NCBI GenBank assembly: GCA_963663365.2
Contig: CAXXIH010000008.1
Coordinates: 930,001 to 994,000 of the forward strand
DNA length: 64,000 nt
Direction of reading: 5' to 3'
DNA from: G963663365 sp963663365
Lineage (GTDB): Bacteria > Hinthialibacterota > Hinthialibacteria > Hinthialibacterales > G963663365
In this document: one piece after another, positions 1-9,236 of the stretch
How positions within the stretch are numbered: position 1 is the first letter of the stretch
Layout of the letters: each line of letters starts with the position of its first letter
Notes under the pieces: generated by a model
Told to the model about the DNA's origin: nothing
Databases searched by the model: none
What the model saw: the letters and a program-made list of their open reading frames with translations, nothing else
Translations under genes and position numbers: made by a program

Positions 1-161
1 ACGTGAACCGAAACTCCCTTCCTTTTATCCGCCGTACTGCAACCACAGCCGACTGATACCAGAAGACGGCGCCATCACCTTTGGGCTTTTCTGCCCTAAA
101 GATGAGAGCCTCAGTGTCCGTCCTGCATGCCCATAAGGCATACAAGATGAATTATTCTTAA

Positions 162-233
<72 letters not shown>

Positions 234-430
234 TCAGTTTTCTATCGACAAGTATCCTATCGGAGCACACGAGGAATGTTTTTTACCGCCGTGATGCTCC
301 GTTAACTTTAGAATTTCAGCCACGATACGTTATCTCTTATCCACGTTCTCTGTCAAGTTTAATTTTCCTTAGCGGACACTTCTTGGACCACTGTCCAGAC
401 CCAAAGAGCAGAGGATATCCAGAAATAACG

Positions 431-471
431 AGGCGCCGGACTGTCGCATTTTGAGACGATTTCCGGCGCCT
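431..471 (-). terminator. hairpin downstream of ftsB
   Basis: A perfect 10-bp inverted repeat (AGGCGCCGGA at 431-440 and its complement at 462-471) closes a 21-nt loop that itself contains a short GTC/GAC pair. It lies 47 nt past the ftsB stop. There is no strong T run on either side, so it may be a processing or rho-assisted end and not a classic intrinsic terminator. Confidence 0.45.
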
Positions 472-517
472 GCTATCGACTAGCTAATAAACAAGAGCGC
501 GTTGCTTATTCACTGGA

Positions 518-793
518 TTATTGAGTCCATGTGACAAGCACTTCTCCACGGACGAGATAACCCATCCGTTCACGCGCAACTTCTTCCCATGCCAATGAAT
601 CCGAGGAGAGGCGGGCTGCCGCATTTTTGGCTTCAGCCAGCTCCTCAGTTAAGGATTCAACCTCGGCGCTTAGCCGCTCAACTTCCATTCGATAGGTTTG
701 CAAGTTGGCTTGACGCTCATGAACCAGCGATAGACCCATGCTTACACACACAACAAGCAAACCGGCGAGACCGATGAGGCGGAAAAAAGCCAT
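518..793 (-). CDS. ftsB: FtsB/DivIC-family cell division protein
   Basis: A 91-residue protein with one N-terminal membrane segment (about residues 4-22), a coiled coil (about 28-66) and the family's C-terminal box, here EEVARERMGYLVRGE, close to the IEEIAREKLGLVKPGE type seen in septum formation initiators. FtsB/DivIC proteins join FtsL and FtsQ/DivIB in the divisome at the inner membrane. The gene begins 49 nt after the eno stop on the same strand, the same eno-ftsB order known from Escherichia coli, which supports both the call and co-transcription. Length is normal for the family. Confidence 0.87.
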   Translation of the reverse strand: MAFFRLIGLAGLLVVCVSMGLSLVHERQANLQTYRMEVERLSAEVESLTEELAEAKNAAARLSSDSLAWEEVARERMGYLVRGEVLVTWTQ

Positions 794-842
794 GATTGTC
801 GTGACTCCTTATCGTATCGGCCCTCGAATCAATTGGGCGTCG

Positions 843-2138
843 TTATCCGAGAATCGCATGCATTCCCGGGAAAATGGCGGCATCCCCCAACTGCTGCTCA
901 ATACGCAGAAGTTGGTTGTATTTGCAGACTCGGTCTGTACGGCAAAGAGAACCGGTCTTGATCTGTCCGGCATTTGTCGCAACAGCCAAATCAGCGATGG
1001 TGGCATCTTCTGTTTCACCGCTTCGGTGAGAAATAACAGTTGTAAATCCGGCACGGTGGGCCATGTTGATGACATCCAGCGTTTCGGTGAGCGTACCAAT
1101 CTGATTCAGTTTGATCAGAATCGAATTGCAGGCGCCAATCTCAATGCTGCGGGCCAAACGGGTTGGATTGGTTACCAAAAGATCGTCGCCAACGAGCTGT
1201 GTGGTTTGTCCGAGTGCGGCGGTCAGTTTCTGCCAGCCGGTCCAGTCATTTTCATCCATACCATCTTCGATTGAAATAATCGGATAGCGTTTGGCAAGAT
1301 CCGAATAGATTTCGATCATCTCTGAGGCCGACTTTTTCGGTTTAGCTTCGGCTTCGAGAATGTATTTCTTGCTTTTCTTGTCATAGAGTTCGCTTGAAGC
1401 AACGTCGAGAGCCAAAGAGACTTCTTTTCCCGGTTTAAAACCGGCTTTTTTAATGGCATCGACGAGAAGCGAAAGGCCTTCTTCGTTGCTTTCCACGGCC
1501 GGAGCAAATCCACCTTCATCGCCAACCGCAGTGACTTTTCCCTGTTTCTTTAATACGTCTTTTAAGGTGTGGAATATTTCGACACCCCAACGCAAACATT
1601 CGCTGAAACTTTTTGCGCCGTGGGGAATGATCATGAATTCTTGAAAATCAAGATTGTTGTCGGCATGCGATCCACCGTTGATGACATTCATCATGGGTAC
1701 GGGCAGTGTGCAGGCGTTGGTTCCACCCAAATAGCGATAAAGCGGAAGTTCCATGCATGAGGCGGCGGCTTTCGCGGCAGCCAAAGAAACTCCCAAGATC
1801 GCATTGGCGCCAAGTTTCTTTTTATTCGCTGTGCCATCAATCGCAATCAATGCGGCATCCAGGCCACGTTGGTCTGAAGCATCCGTGCCCAGAATCTCAG
1901 GCGCAATTACCTCATTCACGTGTTTGACAGCCTTGCTGACACCTTTGCCCTTGAAACGCTTGGCATCGCCGTCACGCAGTTCAATGGCCTCATGCTCACC
2001 GGTAGAAGCACCGCTCGGAACGGCGGCACGGCCAATCTCGCCACCGGCTAGCAGGACTTCAACTTCAACCGTCGGGTTACCACGCGAATCAAGGATTTCG
2101 AGTGCCCGGACATCAACAATCGCGGAATACTGAGACAT
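843..2138 (-). CDS. eno: enolase (phosphopyruvate hydratase)
   Basis: Interconverts 2-phosphoglycerate and phosphoenolpyruvate in glycolysis and gluconeogenesis. The 431-residue product starts MSQYSAIVDVRALEILDSRG, the standard enolase N-terminus, and carries the metal- and substrate-binding segments SIEDG, GDDLLVTN, ILIKLNQIGTLTET and SHRSGETED. The reading frame extends 17 codons further upstream, but the ATG at 2138 matches the conserved start and is preceded by an AGGGGG ribosome-binding site about 9 nt away. Followed by ftsB on the same strand. Length and motifs are complete. Confidence 0.98.
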   Translation of the reverse strand: MSQYSAIVDVRALEILDSRGNPTVEVEVLLAGGEIGRAAVPSGASTGEHEAIELRDGDAKRFKGKGVSKAVKHVNEVIAPEILGTDASDQRGLDAALIAIDGTANKKKLGANAILGVSLAAAKAAASCMELPLYRYLGGTNACTLPVPMMNVINGGSHADNNLDFQEFMIIPHGAKSFSECLRWGVEIFHTLKDVLKKQGKVTAVGDEGGFAPAVESNEEGLSLLVDAIKKAGFKPGKEVSLALDVASSELYDKKSKKYILEAEAKPKKSASEMIEIYSDLAKRYPIISIEDGMDENDWTGWQKLTAALGQTTQLVGDDLLVTNPTRLARSIEIGACNSILIKLNQIGTLTETLDVINMAHRAGFTTVISHRSGETEDATIADLAVATNAGQIKTGSLCRTDRVCKYNQLLRIEQQLGDAAIFPGMHAILG

Positions 2139-2375
2139 AATTCTGAATCCCCCTGTGCTTGGGTATTTTGCCTGGACAGGACCTCGCACAGATCCCTAAA
2201 GGCTATAGGATTAGCGCCGAAGTGTCAATACGGCTTATTAAGAAAGCAGCCTTAACTGCTTTATCTTAGGCAATTTCCATTCAAACTCGCAAAAAACATC
2301 CATCAAAATCAATGAGGACAATTCTGCCCTAAGCAGGCCAATAATCCTCAGAACATGAACAAACATAACAAGTCC

Positions 2376-2406
2376 GGCGCATGGATAACAGAATGTATCC
2401 TGCGCC
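2376..2406 (-). terminator. hairpin between yebC and eno
   Basis: GGCGCA-T-GGATA (2376-2387) pairs with TATCC-TGCGCC (2396-2406), an 11-bp stem with one bulged base, 59 nt beyond the yebC stop. The following minus-strand sequence (GGACTTGTTATGTTT) is only moderately T-rich, so termination is plausible but unproven. The rest of the 2139-2464 interval shows no coding frame; it should hold the eno promoter, which I could not pin down. Confidence 0.35.
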
Positions 2407-2464
2407 GTCGCGCACTCCGGCTCATGTGTAGCAACGAAAAGTCATTCTTGAAGGGGATTGTGTG

Positions 2465-3208
2465 TTAGACCTCAGCGAGAATTTCCTCGGAGATGTCAAA
2501 ATTGGCGGCGACGGTCTGCACGTCGTCATGTTCTTCGAGGCCATCCATGAGCTTGAGCATATTGGTAGCGTCTTTCCCTTCTAACTTCACAGTATTGGAA
2601 GGTATCATGCTCACTTCACAAATATCCACCGGAATTCCAGCTTCATCCAAAGCCGCACGAACCGTATCGAGGTTATTGGGCTGCGTGAAGATTTCGATTG
2701 TCCCATCTTCTTCATTGACATCTTCCGCGCCTGCATCAATTGCGGCCATCATAACCGTGTCGACATCGCTCTGGCTGGCATCGACCGTGATGTATCCCTT
2801 TTTGGAGAAGAGCCAAGCCACGCATCCGGATTCACCTAAGTTTCCATTGTAACGGCTGAACAAATGCCGGACTTCGGCAGTGGTCCGGTTCTTATTGTCT
2901 GTCAGGATTTCGACATAAACAGCAACGCCACCGGGTCCGTATCCCTCAAAGGAGCCTTCTTCATAAGTCGCACCGGGTAGTTCGCCGGTTCCCTTTTGAA
3001 TAGCGCGCTTTACGTTGTCCTGAGGCATGTTGGCGGTACGAGCAGCATTAACTGCAGTCCTCAGACGAGGGTTGCTATCCGGATCGCCTCCGCCTTCACG
3101 TGCGGCAACAGAAATTTCGCGAATAAGTTTGGTGAAAATCTTTCCGCGTTTGGCGTCTTCTTTCGCCTTTTTGTGCTTAATTGTGGACCATTTTGAATGC
3201 CCGGACAT
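2465..3208 (-). CDS. yebC: YebC/PmpR (TACO1) family protein
   Basis: A full-length 247-residue member of the YebC family. The diagnostic N-terminus MSGHSKWSTIKHKKAKEDAK is intact, followed by FTKLIREISVAAREGG and NMPQDNVKRAIQKGTG. Family members are cytosolic; some act as DNA-binding regulators (PmpR), while recent work links others to relief of ribosome stalling at proline-rich stretches, as the mitochondrial homologue TACO1 aids translation. Which role applies here cannot be read from sequence. It sits between a methyltransferase gene and eno, all on the minus strand, and shows no truncation. Confidence 0.95.
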   Translation of the reverse strand: MSGHSKWSTIKHKKAKEDAKRGKIFTKLIREISVAAREGGGDPDSNPRLRTAVNAARTANMPQDNVKRAIQKGTGELPGATYEEGSFEGYGPGGVAVYVEILTDNKNRTTAEVRHLFSRYNGNLGESGCVAWLFSKKGYITVDASQSDVDTVMMAAIDAGAEDVNEEDGTIEIFTQPNNLDTVRAALDEAGIPVDICEVSMIPSNTVKLEGKDATNMLKLMDGLEEHDDVQTVAANFDISEEILAEV

Positions 3209-3359
3209 ACCCCGACTCCAAGTTCTATAGATTCTTTATGAATTGTGCGTTAGCGCTGATGATCATGAAAAGGTGCCTGCTACGCGACGCAAACCAGGAT
3301 TTTAGCGTCCCCATCTCCTGCAAACCAGACCGCACTGTCAAAATCACTGCGAATAGAGA

Positions 3360-4376
3360 TTATAGATCACGGCCTAATAACTTTAAACACCATCTAAGAA
3401 TTTGAATTGACCTGCGACTGTAAAGTTCGGCATGCCACTTGTGGCCCTCTTCAGCCAGTTTTAAGGCATTGGTATATGCCTTTTCCCAATCGGATATTGC
3501 AAGCCGGTAGTTTTCAAGCAGCCGCATATCAGGAGATAGTGCCGTTCCATTATTCCGGTGGGCGCCTAAAAGCGTGTGGAGGCCAAGTTCAAAATGATGA
3601 AGCGCATCGGACATATCCGTTTCATTTGGTTCCCCCATACAATTCTCAAATGACGATTCAGACGAATCATCCAACCGCACGGCCAAAAGTTGCCGATAAC
3701 AAGGCAGCAAATAGTCTTTTCCACAAAGATGCTCGCGATAAAGTTGATCGATCTCTCCGGCCAGACGAAGACCATCCGGCATTGAGTCAAGTTCGATATC
3801 CAAAAGCTGCAACCTGAGCCATAAAGATAGGTTGCCGATTGCCTGCACTTCTACAGGAAATGGCGCAAACGCCTCTAGCGTTTCAGCCAGCTTCGGACGC
3901 TCATGGCAAAGATGTTCATGCAGCCACGGATGCGGTTTGCCATAGTGCAACTCATAATTCGAATCGGCAATTCGCTCGGCAGAATCGACACCCGGAGTAT
4001 CGAAAGGCGCTGTAAGGAGTACAGTACGTTTTGCCACACGTGAAAGTTCAGATAAAAACGGCAAACGGGCGGGGGGTGGAATGTGTTCCAGCGTGTCGAG
4101 CGATAGACTGACGTCAAAGCAATCATCTTCGAATGGGAGATGCGCACCGGTCGCAATAACTCCAGAATCTTTAGGAGGTTGCCTTAAGTCAGCGACGATA
4201 CAGCGATGGTTGGGAAGATACTCTTGGAGATGGCCCGTACCTCCCCCCACATCCAAGATCGAGCTCTTTGGGGGCAGTGTGGCTTGAATAAAAGCAGCTA
4301 CTGCGCTGTAACGTTGAATAGCATCTATCGTAAGCATAAGCCGATTCTGACCTGAAGCAGAATTCGCGCCCATCAT
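3360..4376 (-). CDS. class I SAM-dependent methyltransferase
   Basis: The SAM-binding motif ILDVGGGTGHL is followed by an acidic strand end (CIVADLR), a GAHLPFEDDCFDVSLSLDTLEHI segment (motifs II-III) and SRVAKRTVLLTAPF, a typical Methyltransf_11 Rossmann core. About 200 helical residues follow with no motif I recognise, ending in RWCLKLLGRDL. Acceptor unknown; proteins of this build often sit with surface polysaccharide genes. The frame is open up to 4463, which would overlap the divergent DUF4912 gene by 2 nt; I chose the ATG-ATG at 4376 because the upstream part is basic and unlike the family. A further in-frame ATG lies at 4337; none has a clear ribosome-binding site. Confidence 0.8.
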   Translation of the reverse strand: MMGANSASGQNRLMLTIDAIQRYSAVAAFIQATLPPKSSILDVGGGTGHLQEYLPNHRCIVADLRQPPKDSGVIATGAHLPFEDDCFDVSLSLDTLEHIPPPARLPFLSELSRVAKRTVLLTAPFDTPGVDSAERIADSNYELHYGKPHPWLHEHLCHERPKLAETLEAFAPFPVEVQAIGNLSLWLRLQLLDIELDSMPDGLRLAGEIDQLYREHLCGKDYLLPCYRQLLAVRLDDSSESSFENCMGEPNETDMSDALHHFELGLHTLLGAHRNNGTALSPDMRLLENYRLAISDWEKAYTNALKLAEEGHKWHAELYSRRSIQILRWCLKLLGRDL

Positions 4377-4461
4377 CACAGGTTTGCAATCCGAATTCCA
4401 CTGGATGTACCTGTGGGGGACTTTAGGATGGTGACGAAATGTTCGTCGAGGAGTCCAGATC

Positions 4462-5298
4462 ATGACTCACAACACAAAAGACCTCAATAGCCTGACCAAG
4501 CCGGAGCTGTATGAGATCGCCAAAAAGCTCAACATCGCAGGCAGAAGCCGTATGACCAAACCGGTCCTCATGGAGAAAATCCTTGAAGCCGAGGCTCCCA
4601 AGCCTAAGGTGCCGAGAAAGCCGTTGAAGGCTGCCGCGGTTCAAAAGGCAACTGCAAAAAAAATCAGCACGCCGGCCAGCCATATTGAGCCTGCGCCTTC
4701 CGCACCTCCTGCACCTCCGGGAGAACCGGTTCCCTACGAGGGCGAACGAGGTCCTGAACTGCCGGAGAAATACGGGATGACCGTGTTGCGGGCTATGCCC
4801 CGCGATCCCCATTGGATTTTCTTATATTGGGAAATTTCCGATGCCGATCAGGATCGTGTGCGCCAAGAGCATGGTGATTGGGTTTTTGACCGGTCGCAGG
4901 CGATTATCAAGATCATTAATGTTTCAAACGGAGCGGAACAACAACAGCTCGTGCTCTTGGATACGGGGCAATGGTATTTGCCCGTCCAAGCCGACTGCGA
5001 GTTCGTTTTTGAAATCGGACTTGTAAAACCGGATGGAACATACGTGGTTTTAGCCCGCACAAAGAACATCCACACGGCGCCGGCCGGTCCGAGTGATCGT
5101 ACTGATGAAGCATGGATGGTTGTTGAAGAGAAATTCCAGGAACTCCTCAGTATAACCGGGGGCTTCGATTTTCCTGCATCCGCGCCCAGCAGCAAGAGAA
5201 TTCGTCCCGCCGCCGGAGTCGCCGGTGTTTTACGGGATGTAACCCACCTGCCGTGGTCTCGTTTCGAAGCGAGCAGCGGGACATTGAACAAACGATAG
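4462..5298 (+). CDS. Rho_N/SAP-like and DUF4912 domain protein
   Basis: 278 residues. Residues about 6-42 (LTKPELYEIAKKLNIAGRSR) match the helical Rho_N/SAP-like fold that binds nucleic acid in Rho. A basic, proline- and alanine-rich linker follows (about 50-90). From about 98 comes DUF4912: MTVLRAMPRDPHWIFLYWEI, then beta strands ending in FEIGLVKPDGTYVVLARTKN. DUF4912 genes commonly sit beside GH57 glucan enzymes in several phyla, as here (next gene 106 nt on); its beta-sandwich has been suggested to bind glycans, unproven. GAGGAG lies 8 nt before the ATG. Combining a Rho_N module with DUF4912 recurs in nature, but its purpose is unknown. Confidence 0.85.
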   Translation: MTHNTKDLNSLTKPELYEIAKKLNIAGRSRMTKPVLMEKILEAEAPKPKVPRKPLKAAAVQKATAKKISTPASHIEPAPSAPPAPPGEPVPYEGERGPELPEKYGMTVLRAMPRDPHWIFLYWEISDADQDRVRQEHGDWVFDRSQAIIKIINVSNGAEQQQLVLLDTGQWYLPVQADCEFVFEIGLVKPDGTYVVLARTKNIHTAPAGPSDRTDEAWMVVEEKFQELLSITGGFDFPASAPSSKRIRPAAGVAGVLRDVTHLPWSRFEASSGTLNKR

Positions 5299-5404
5299 CG
5301 ACCTATCGCTGAATGCATAAAAGCATGGGACCAGCCGTGTAATCAGCCCCTTGTCAAAAGGGAGAACAGCGAGTTTCAATCCCTTGGGATTACGGAATGT
5401 AAAC

Positions 5405-6994
5405 ATGTCCTATGGAACATTAAGTCTTGTTCTACATGCTCATCTGCCGTTTGTGCGGCATCCGGAACATGATGAATTCTTGGAAGAAGATTGGCTTTTT
5501 GAAGCCATGACCGAAACCTACATCCCGCTGCTTGCGGCTTATGAGCATTTGGTTAATGACGGATGCCGGTTTCAAATCACAATGTCTGTCACTCCGCCAC
5601 TGGCCGAAATGCTGGCCGATCCGCTTTTGCAATCACGCTACCAACGTAAGCTGGACAAAATGCAGGATCTCGCGGAACGAGAGGTTTCACGGACCTCTGC
5701 AAAAAGCCAACAGCAGTTCCAAGAAGCGGCATTGATGTATCGCGACAAATTGGCCGAGGCGCGCCATATTTTCAACGAATGGGATGGGAACCTGGTCAAA
5801 GGATTCCGTGCATTTCAGGATCAGGGTGTTTTAGAAGTTATCACCTGCGGCGCAACACATGGATTTCTGCCTTTAATGATTACGCAGCAATCCATTCGCG
5901 CACAAATTCAAGTTGCCAAAAAGAATTACGAAAAACATTTCGGCCGCGGACCACGGGGGATTTGGCTGCCCGAGTGCGGCTATGGCCCGCATGTTTCCGA
6001 AGAACTCGATGCGGCCGGAATTCGCTTTTTCTTTGTGGATGCGCACGGTGTTTTGTTTGGCTCGCCCAGACCGAAATACGGTGTCTTTGCACCGGTCTAT
6101 TGTCCGAATACAACTGTTGCGGCCTTTGGACGCGATGTTGAATCGTCACGGCAGGTATGGAGCCGGGATGAGGGCTATCCCGGAGATGCGAATTATCGCG
6201 AGTTCTACAGGGATTTAGGATACGACGCCGAATACGGATATATCCGTCCTTATCTACATTCGGACGGCGTACGCAGAAACATAGGTTTTAAATACCACAG
6301 CATTACGGGTGAAGTGGAACTGCACGACAAACAACCGTACCGTCCGTCATTGGCCCGGGAACGTGCTGCGGCGCATGCCGGAAATTTTGTGTTTAACCGG
6401 CAGCAACAAATAAAACACCTCCGCGAACTACTGGAACGGGATCCGATTATCGTTGCACCCTATGATGCCGAACTATTCGGTCATTGGTGGTACGAAGGCC
6501 CGATGTTCATCGAGTATTTATGCCGCAAATGCCATTGGGACCAAAATGAAATCGTTATGGCCAGCCCGTGGACATATCTACAGGAAAACAAAACTCATCA
6601 AGTCTTAGAACCATGTCCTTCGACTTGGGGCGATAAAGGCTACAACGAGGTCTGGCTGAATGGTTCCAATGACTGGATCTACCGCCACCTTCATCACATG
6701 GAAACACGGATGATTGCATTGGCCAATCGCTATCAGCATCCTGACCGTCTGCAAGAAAGAGTACTCAATCAAATCGCCCGAGAATTGCTCCTCGCGCAGA
6801 GTTCCGATTGGGCCTTTATTATGACGACGGCAACAGCTGTACCTTATGCGCAACGGCGGACACGCGATCACGTCCACCGCTTCAATACTCTGGCCGATCA
6901 GCTGACTTCCGGAACAGTCGATACAGCCTTCTTAAACGAGGCGGAAACCCGGGATAATATTTTCTCGGAAATCGATTACCGTGTGTACGCCTGA
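5405..6994 (+). CDS. GH57 alpha-glucan branching-type enzyme
   Basis: A 529-residue glycoside hydrolase family 57 protein with C-terminal DUF1957 helical domain. It opens with SLVLHAHLPFVRHPE. The nucleophile Glu is E190 in WLPECGYGP and the acid/base Asp is D354 in PYDAELFGHWW. This pattern matches GH57 1,4-alpha-glucan branching enzymes (glycogen synthesis, cytosolic), though some relatives act as amylases, so specificity is inferred. The frame extends to a TTG at 5351, but the ATG at 5405 coincides with the conserved start. It follows the DUF4912 gene and overlaps the next gene by 14 nt, so the three are probably one operon. Confidence 0.9.
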   Translation: MSYGTLSLVLHAHLPFVRHPEHDEFLEEDWLFEAMTETYIPLLAAYEHLVNDGCRFQITMSVTPPLAEMLADPLLQSRYQRKLDKMQDLAEREVSRTSAKSQQQFQEAALMYRDKLAEARHIFNEWDGNLVKGFRAFQDQGVLEVITCGATHGFLPLMITQQSIRAQIQVAKKNYEKHFGRGPRGIWLPECGYGPHVSEELDAAGIRFFFVDAHGVLFGSPRPKYGVFAPVYCPNTTVAAFGRDVESSRQVWSRDEGYPGDANYREFYRDLGYDAEYGYIRPYLHSDGVRRNIGFKYHSITGEVELHDKQPYRPSLARERAAAHAGNFVFNRQQQIKHLRELLERDPIIVAPYDAELFGHWWYEGPMFIEYLCRKCHWDQNEIVMASPWTYLQENKTHQVLEPCPSTWGDKGYNEVWLNGSNDWIYRHLHHMETRMIALANRYQHPDRLQERVLNQIARELLLAQSSDWAFIMTTATAVPYAQRRTRDHVHRFNTLADQLTSGTVDTAFLNEAETRDNIFSEIDYRVYA

Positions 6995-7604
6995 GTCGAA
7001 GAACGCAAGAGCCGGATGGAATGACTGGCTTATTTTGGCTGTGGCATTAGGTGTGCTTGCAGCGGCGGTTTTGCCTACCATCAGTGGTGCGCAGGCCCGC
7101 GCCAAAACTGCAAAAGTCTTAACCGATTTCCAGCGTTTGGCCGAAGCGCTTGAAACCTATCGAGCAGATCAAGGATCGTATCCACCGGGCCAAACCGATC
7201 TTGTCCAATACGATTTGCGTCCACTCACAACACCCACAGCGTATATACACAAAGTTATATACAATGACGTCTTCAATCCGCGCAAATCACGCCGGGATGG
7301 TTCGGAAGCGGGAAATAAATCGGCCAGTTATTTCTATTTCCATCTCAATGGCGCATGGGCGGAGCGGTCGGGATTGGCGGCGGATAAACGAACGAATACT
7401 TATATCATGGAAAGTTCCGGCCCCGACCGCTACCAAGATTACGTTCCTCAATTCGCGGTAGGCGAATCAGGTTTCGGCCCGGAGCAACTCTACGATCCAA
7501 CCAATGGCGCCATGAGTGCAGGCGATATCGCCCAATGGGGCGGTGATCCGCCTTTTAATCCGCTTACCCGGCAAATGGCACATTTCCAAAAGACGGATAA
7601 ATAA
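6981..7604 (+). CDS. pseudopilin-like membrane-anchored protein
   Basis: 207 residues. After a short N-terminus comes a hydrophobic helix (about 15-35) running into AQARAKTAKVLTDFQRLAEA and YRADQGSYPPG, the order seen in GspG-type pseudopilins, and a C-terminal part with PDRYQDYVPQ and asparagine/glycine-rich loops. Unlike true pseudopilins, there is no Gly-Phe-Thr-Leu-Ile-Glu prepilin-peptidase site, so it is probably a membrane-anchored relative that is not processed or assembled. The GTG start lies inside the end of the GH57 gene (14-nt overlap, different frame), suggesting translational coupling. Function unknown. Confidence 0.72.
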   Translation: MCTPESKNARAGWNDWLILAVALGVLAAAVLPTISGAQARAKTAKVLTDFQRLAEALETYRADQGSYPPGQTDLVQYDLRPLTTPTAYIHKVIYNDVFNPRKSRRDGSEAGNKSASYFYFHLNGAWAERSGLAADKRTNTYIMESSGPDRYQDYVPQFAVGESGFGPEQLYDPTNGAMSAGDIAQWGGDPPFNPLTRQMAHFQKTDK

Positions 7605-7765
7605 CGCCTTAATCGCGGCAAAGACCGTGAAGGCCCAATTGGAATTGGCTATTAATAGGCTACTACTGGTTGACTGCTTATTGGCTATTTAATGGCTAAA
7701 AGCAACTAGAAAACTTCCAGTTGAATTTGGCCACGATCCATAAGTTCCGAATCCGACTCCGCTGC

Positions 7766-8956
7766 CTAATCTGTTCTTTTCTGTGAGGATGCCTGCCCTG
7801 ACAGTTCGATCAAATAATTGACGACTGCATCACGCTCTTCATCAGTCAACAACATGAAGGCCATCTGACCGGTTGCCGTTTCACGAATGCCCAGTTTTTT
7901 CGCATTATCGGCCGTGGGTTCTTTAAACCAGGCATGCAATACATCCGCCCCCCGCAAACCGGACTCATCCAAAGGCCCGCCGGAACCGCCGTTATGAGCT
8001 CCCTCACCTTGGAGCGTATGGCAGGCCACACAAGCCAAACGAGTAAATGCAGCCTGGACAGTCTGGGGCATTTCGATTTTTAATGGCTCCGGACAAATCT
8101 CATTCATGGCATCGGCCAAGAATTCGACTTCGTCTTCCGTAAGCCGCACACCGGCCATTTCGCCGGTGGCCGGACTGCGTATGCCAAGTTCTTCAGCCAT
8201 CTTTTTGGTGGGTTTGCTAAGAAAATCGACCAGTGCGCCACGGGAACGGCTGCAACCGCCTTCCAGTTCCTTCCCGGGCTCCGCGTATCCCTCTCCATTC
8301 AAAGAGTGGCAAGAGAGGCAACCCATGGCGGAAAAACGTTCAACAGGAGGAACTTCGCGAAGGTCGATTTTGAGGCCGGCCTGCCAATGCGCAAAAACGG
8401 CCAAGGGAATACCCAGCACCAATACCAAAAGAGCGCTTCCCCAAAAGGCGAAGGGCGCAAGGTTGGTAATCGAAGGCAAAAACTTCGGCGCAAGCGCTGT
8501 CCCGACGATAACCGCAATAAAAATGAGCGCCCAGACCGTATCATCCATCCATTCTTCCATGGGAACATAATGCGGAACCGGATGCTGCCAGATCACCCAC
8601 CAAACCACGGCCGGACCGATAGCGGCAATCAAATGGCGATTTTTCGATTTCTTAGAGAAAACGCCATCCCAGCTCCAAGCAACCAAGGCAATAGCCGTAG
8701 ATGCAATCAAAGCGGCGGAAGATACTCCAAAAAGTGCGGAAGGCCGGCCGGACATCAAACGTCCCCAGATGACCGCGTCATTCGCACGGGCATCCAACAT
8801 CCCAAACCAGCAAATCGTGAGATACGCGGGCACTCCGGCAATCAGCACCCAAGCTGTATTGGGCACTCGATTTTTATCCTTCCGAAAATGGTTGCCCAGG
8901 ACACCCAGTATCCCAAACCAGAGAGCGATGGCTGCTATTAATTGAATGTCATGCAT
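7766..8956 (-). CDS. membrane-anchored di-heme cytochrome c protein
   Basis: 396 residues. The N-terminal half has about five hydrophobic segments (about 5-21, 36-55, 76-97, 108-124, 141-190). The C-terminal half has two tandem cytochrome c domains with heme motifs CLSCH (C213-H217) and CVACH (C309-H313); each is followed by a similar block, LGIRSPATGEM and LGIRETATGQM, whose Met is a likely axial ligand. The two domains look like an internal duplication. It should face the periplasm and carry electrons, but no oxidase or reductase subunit is adjacent, so the partner is unknown. Flanking gaps of about 160 and 280 nt hold no clear gene. Confidence 0.85.
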   Translation of the reverse strand: MHDIQLIAAIALWFGILGVLGNHFRKDKNRVPNTAWVLIAGVPAYLTICWFGMLDARANDAVIWGRLMSGRPSALFGVSSAALIASTAIALVAWSWDGVFSKKSKNRHLIAAIGPAVVWWVIWQHPVPHYVPMEEWMDDTVWALIFIAVIVGTALAPKFLPSITNLAPFAFWGSALLVLVLGIPLAVFAHWQAGLKIDLREVPPVERFSAMGCLSCHSLNGEGYAEPGKELEGGCSRSRGALVDFLSKPTKKMAEELGIRSPATGEMAGVRLTEDEVEFLADAMNEICPEPLKIEMPQTVQAAFTRLACVACHTLQGEGAHNGGSGGPLDESGLRGADVLHAWFKEPTADNAKKLGIRETATGQMAFMLLTDEERDAVVNYLIELSGQASSQKRTD

Positions 8957-9236
8957 GGTCGGTTCCTAAGTTCAAAAAAATCAAAACGAAGATTGAACAC
9001 CCAAATTTAACTGAGACACGCCATAAGCCAAGTGGCTGCAAAAACATTTTCTCGATTAAAAAACAGAAAATGCATGTCTAGAATCAAGGACACCTGTGGC
9101 ATAGAAGATGTGTTGTTGATCTTCTTCCGCATTGATAGACTCCTTTCAACATCATTGCTTGTCATAAATCAAGAAGAATCAAAACATTGCACACTGAGCT
9201 GGATACGAACCTACCACCAGCCAGAGGAGGCGCCGG

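Noticed and set aside
2..136. Plus-strand frame open from the window edge
   Set aside because: Short, no recognisable composition, no context; could be chance.
331..350. DnaA-box-like TTATCCACG
   Set aside because: Single site, imperfect, no cluster and no dnaA nearby.
738..1274. 178-residue plus-strand frame
   Set aside because: Antisense shadow of eno with no start signal or family features.
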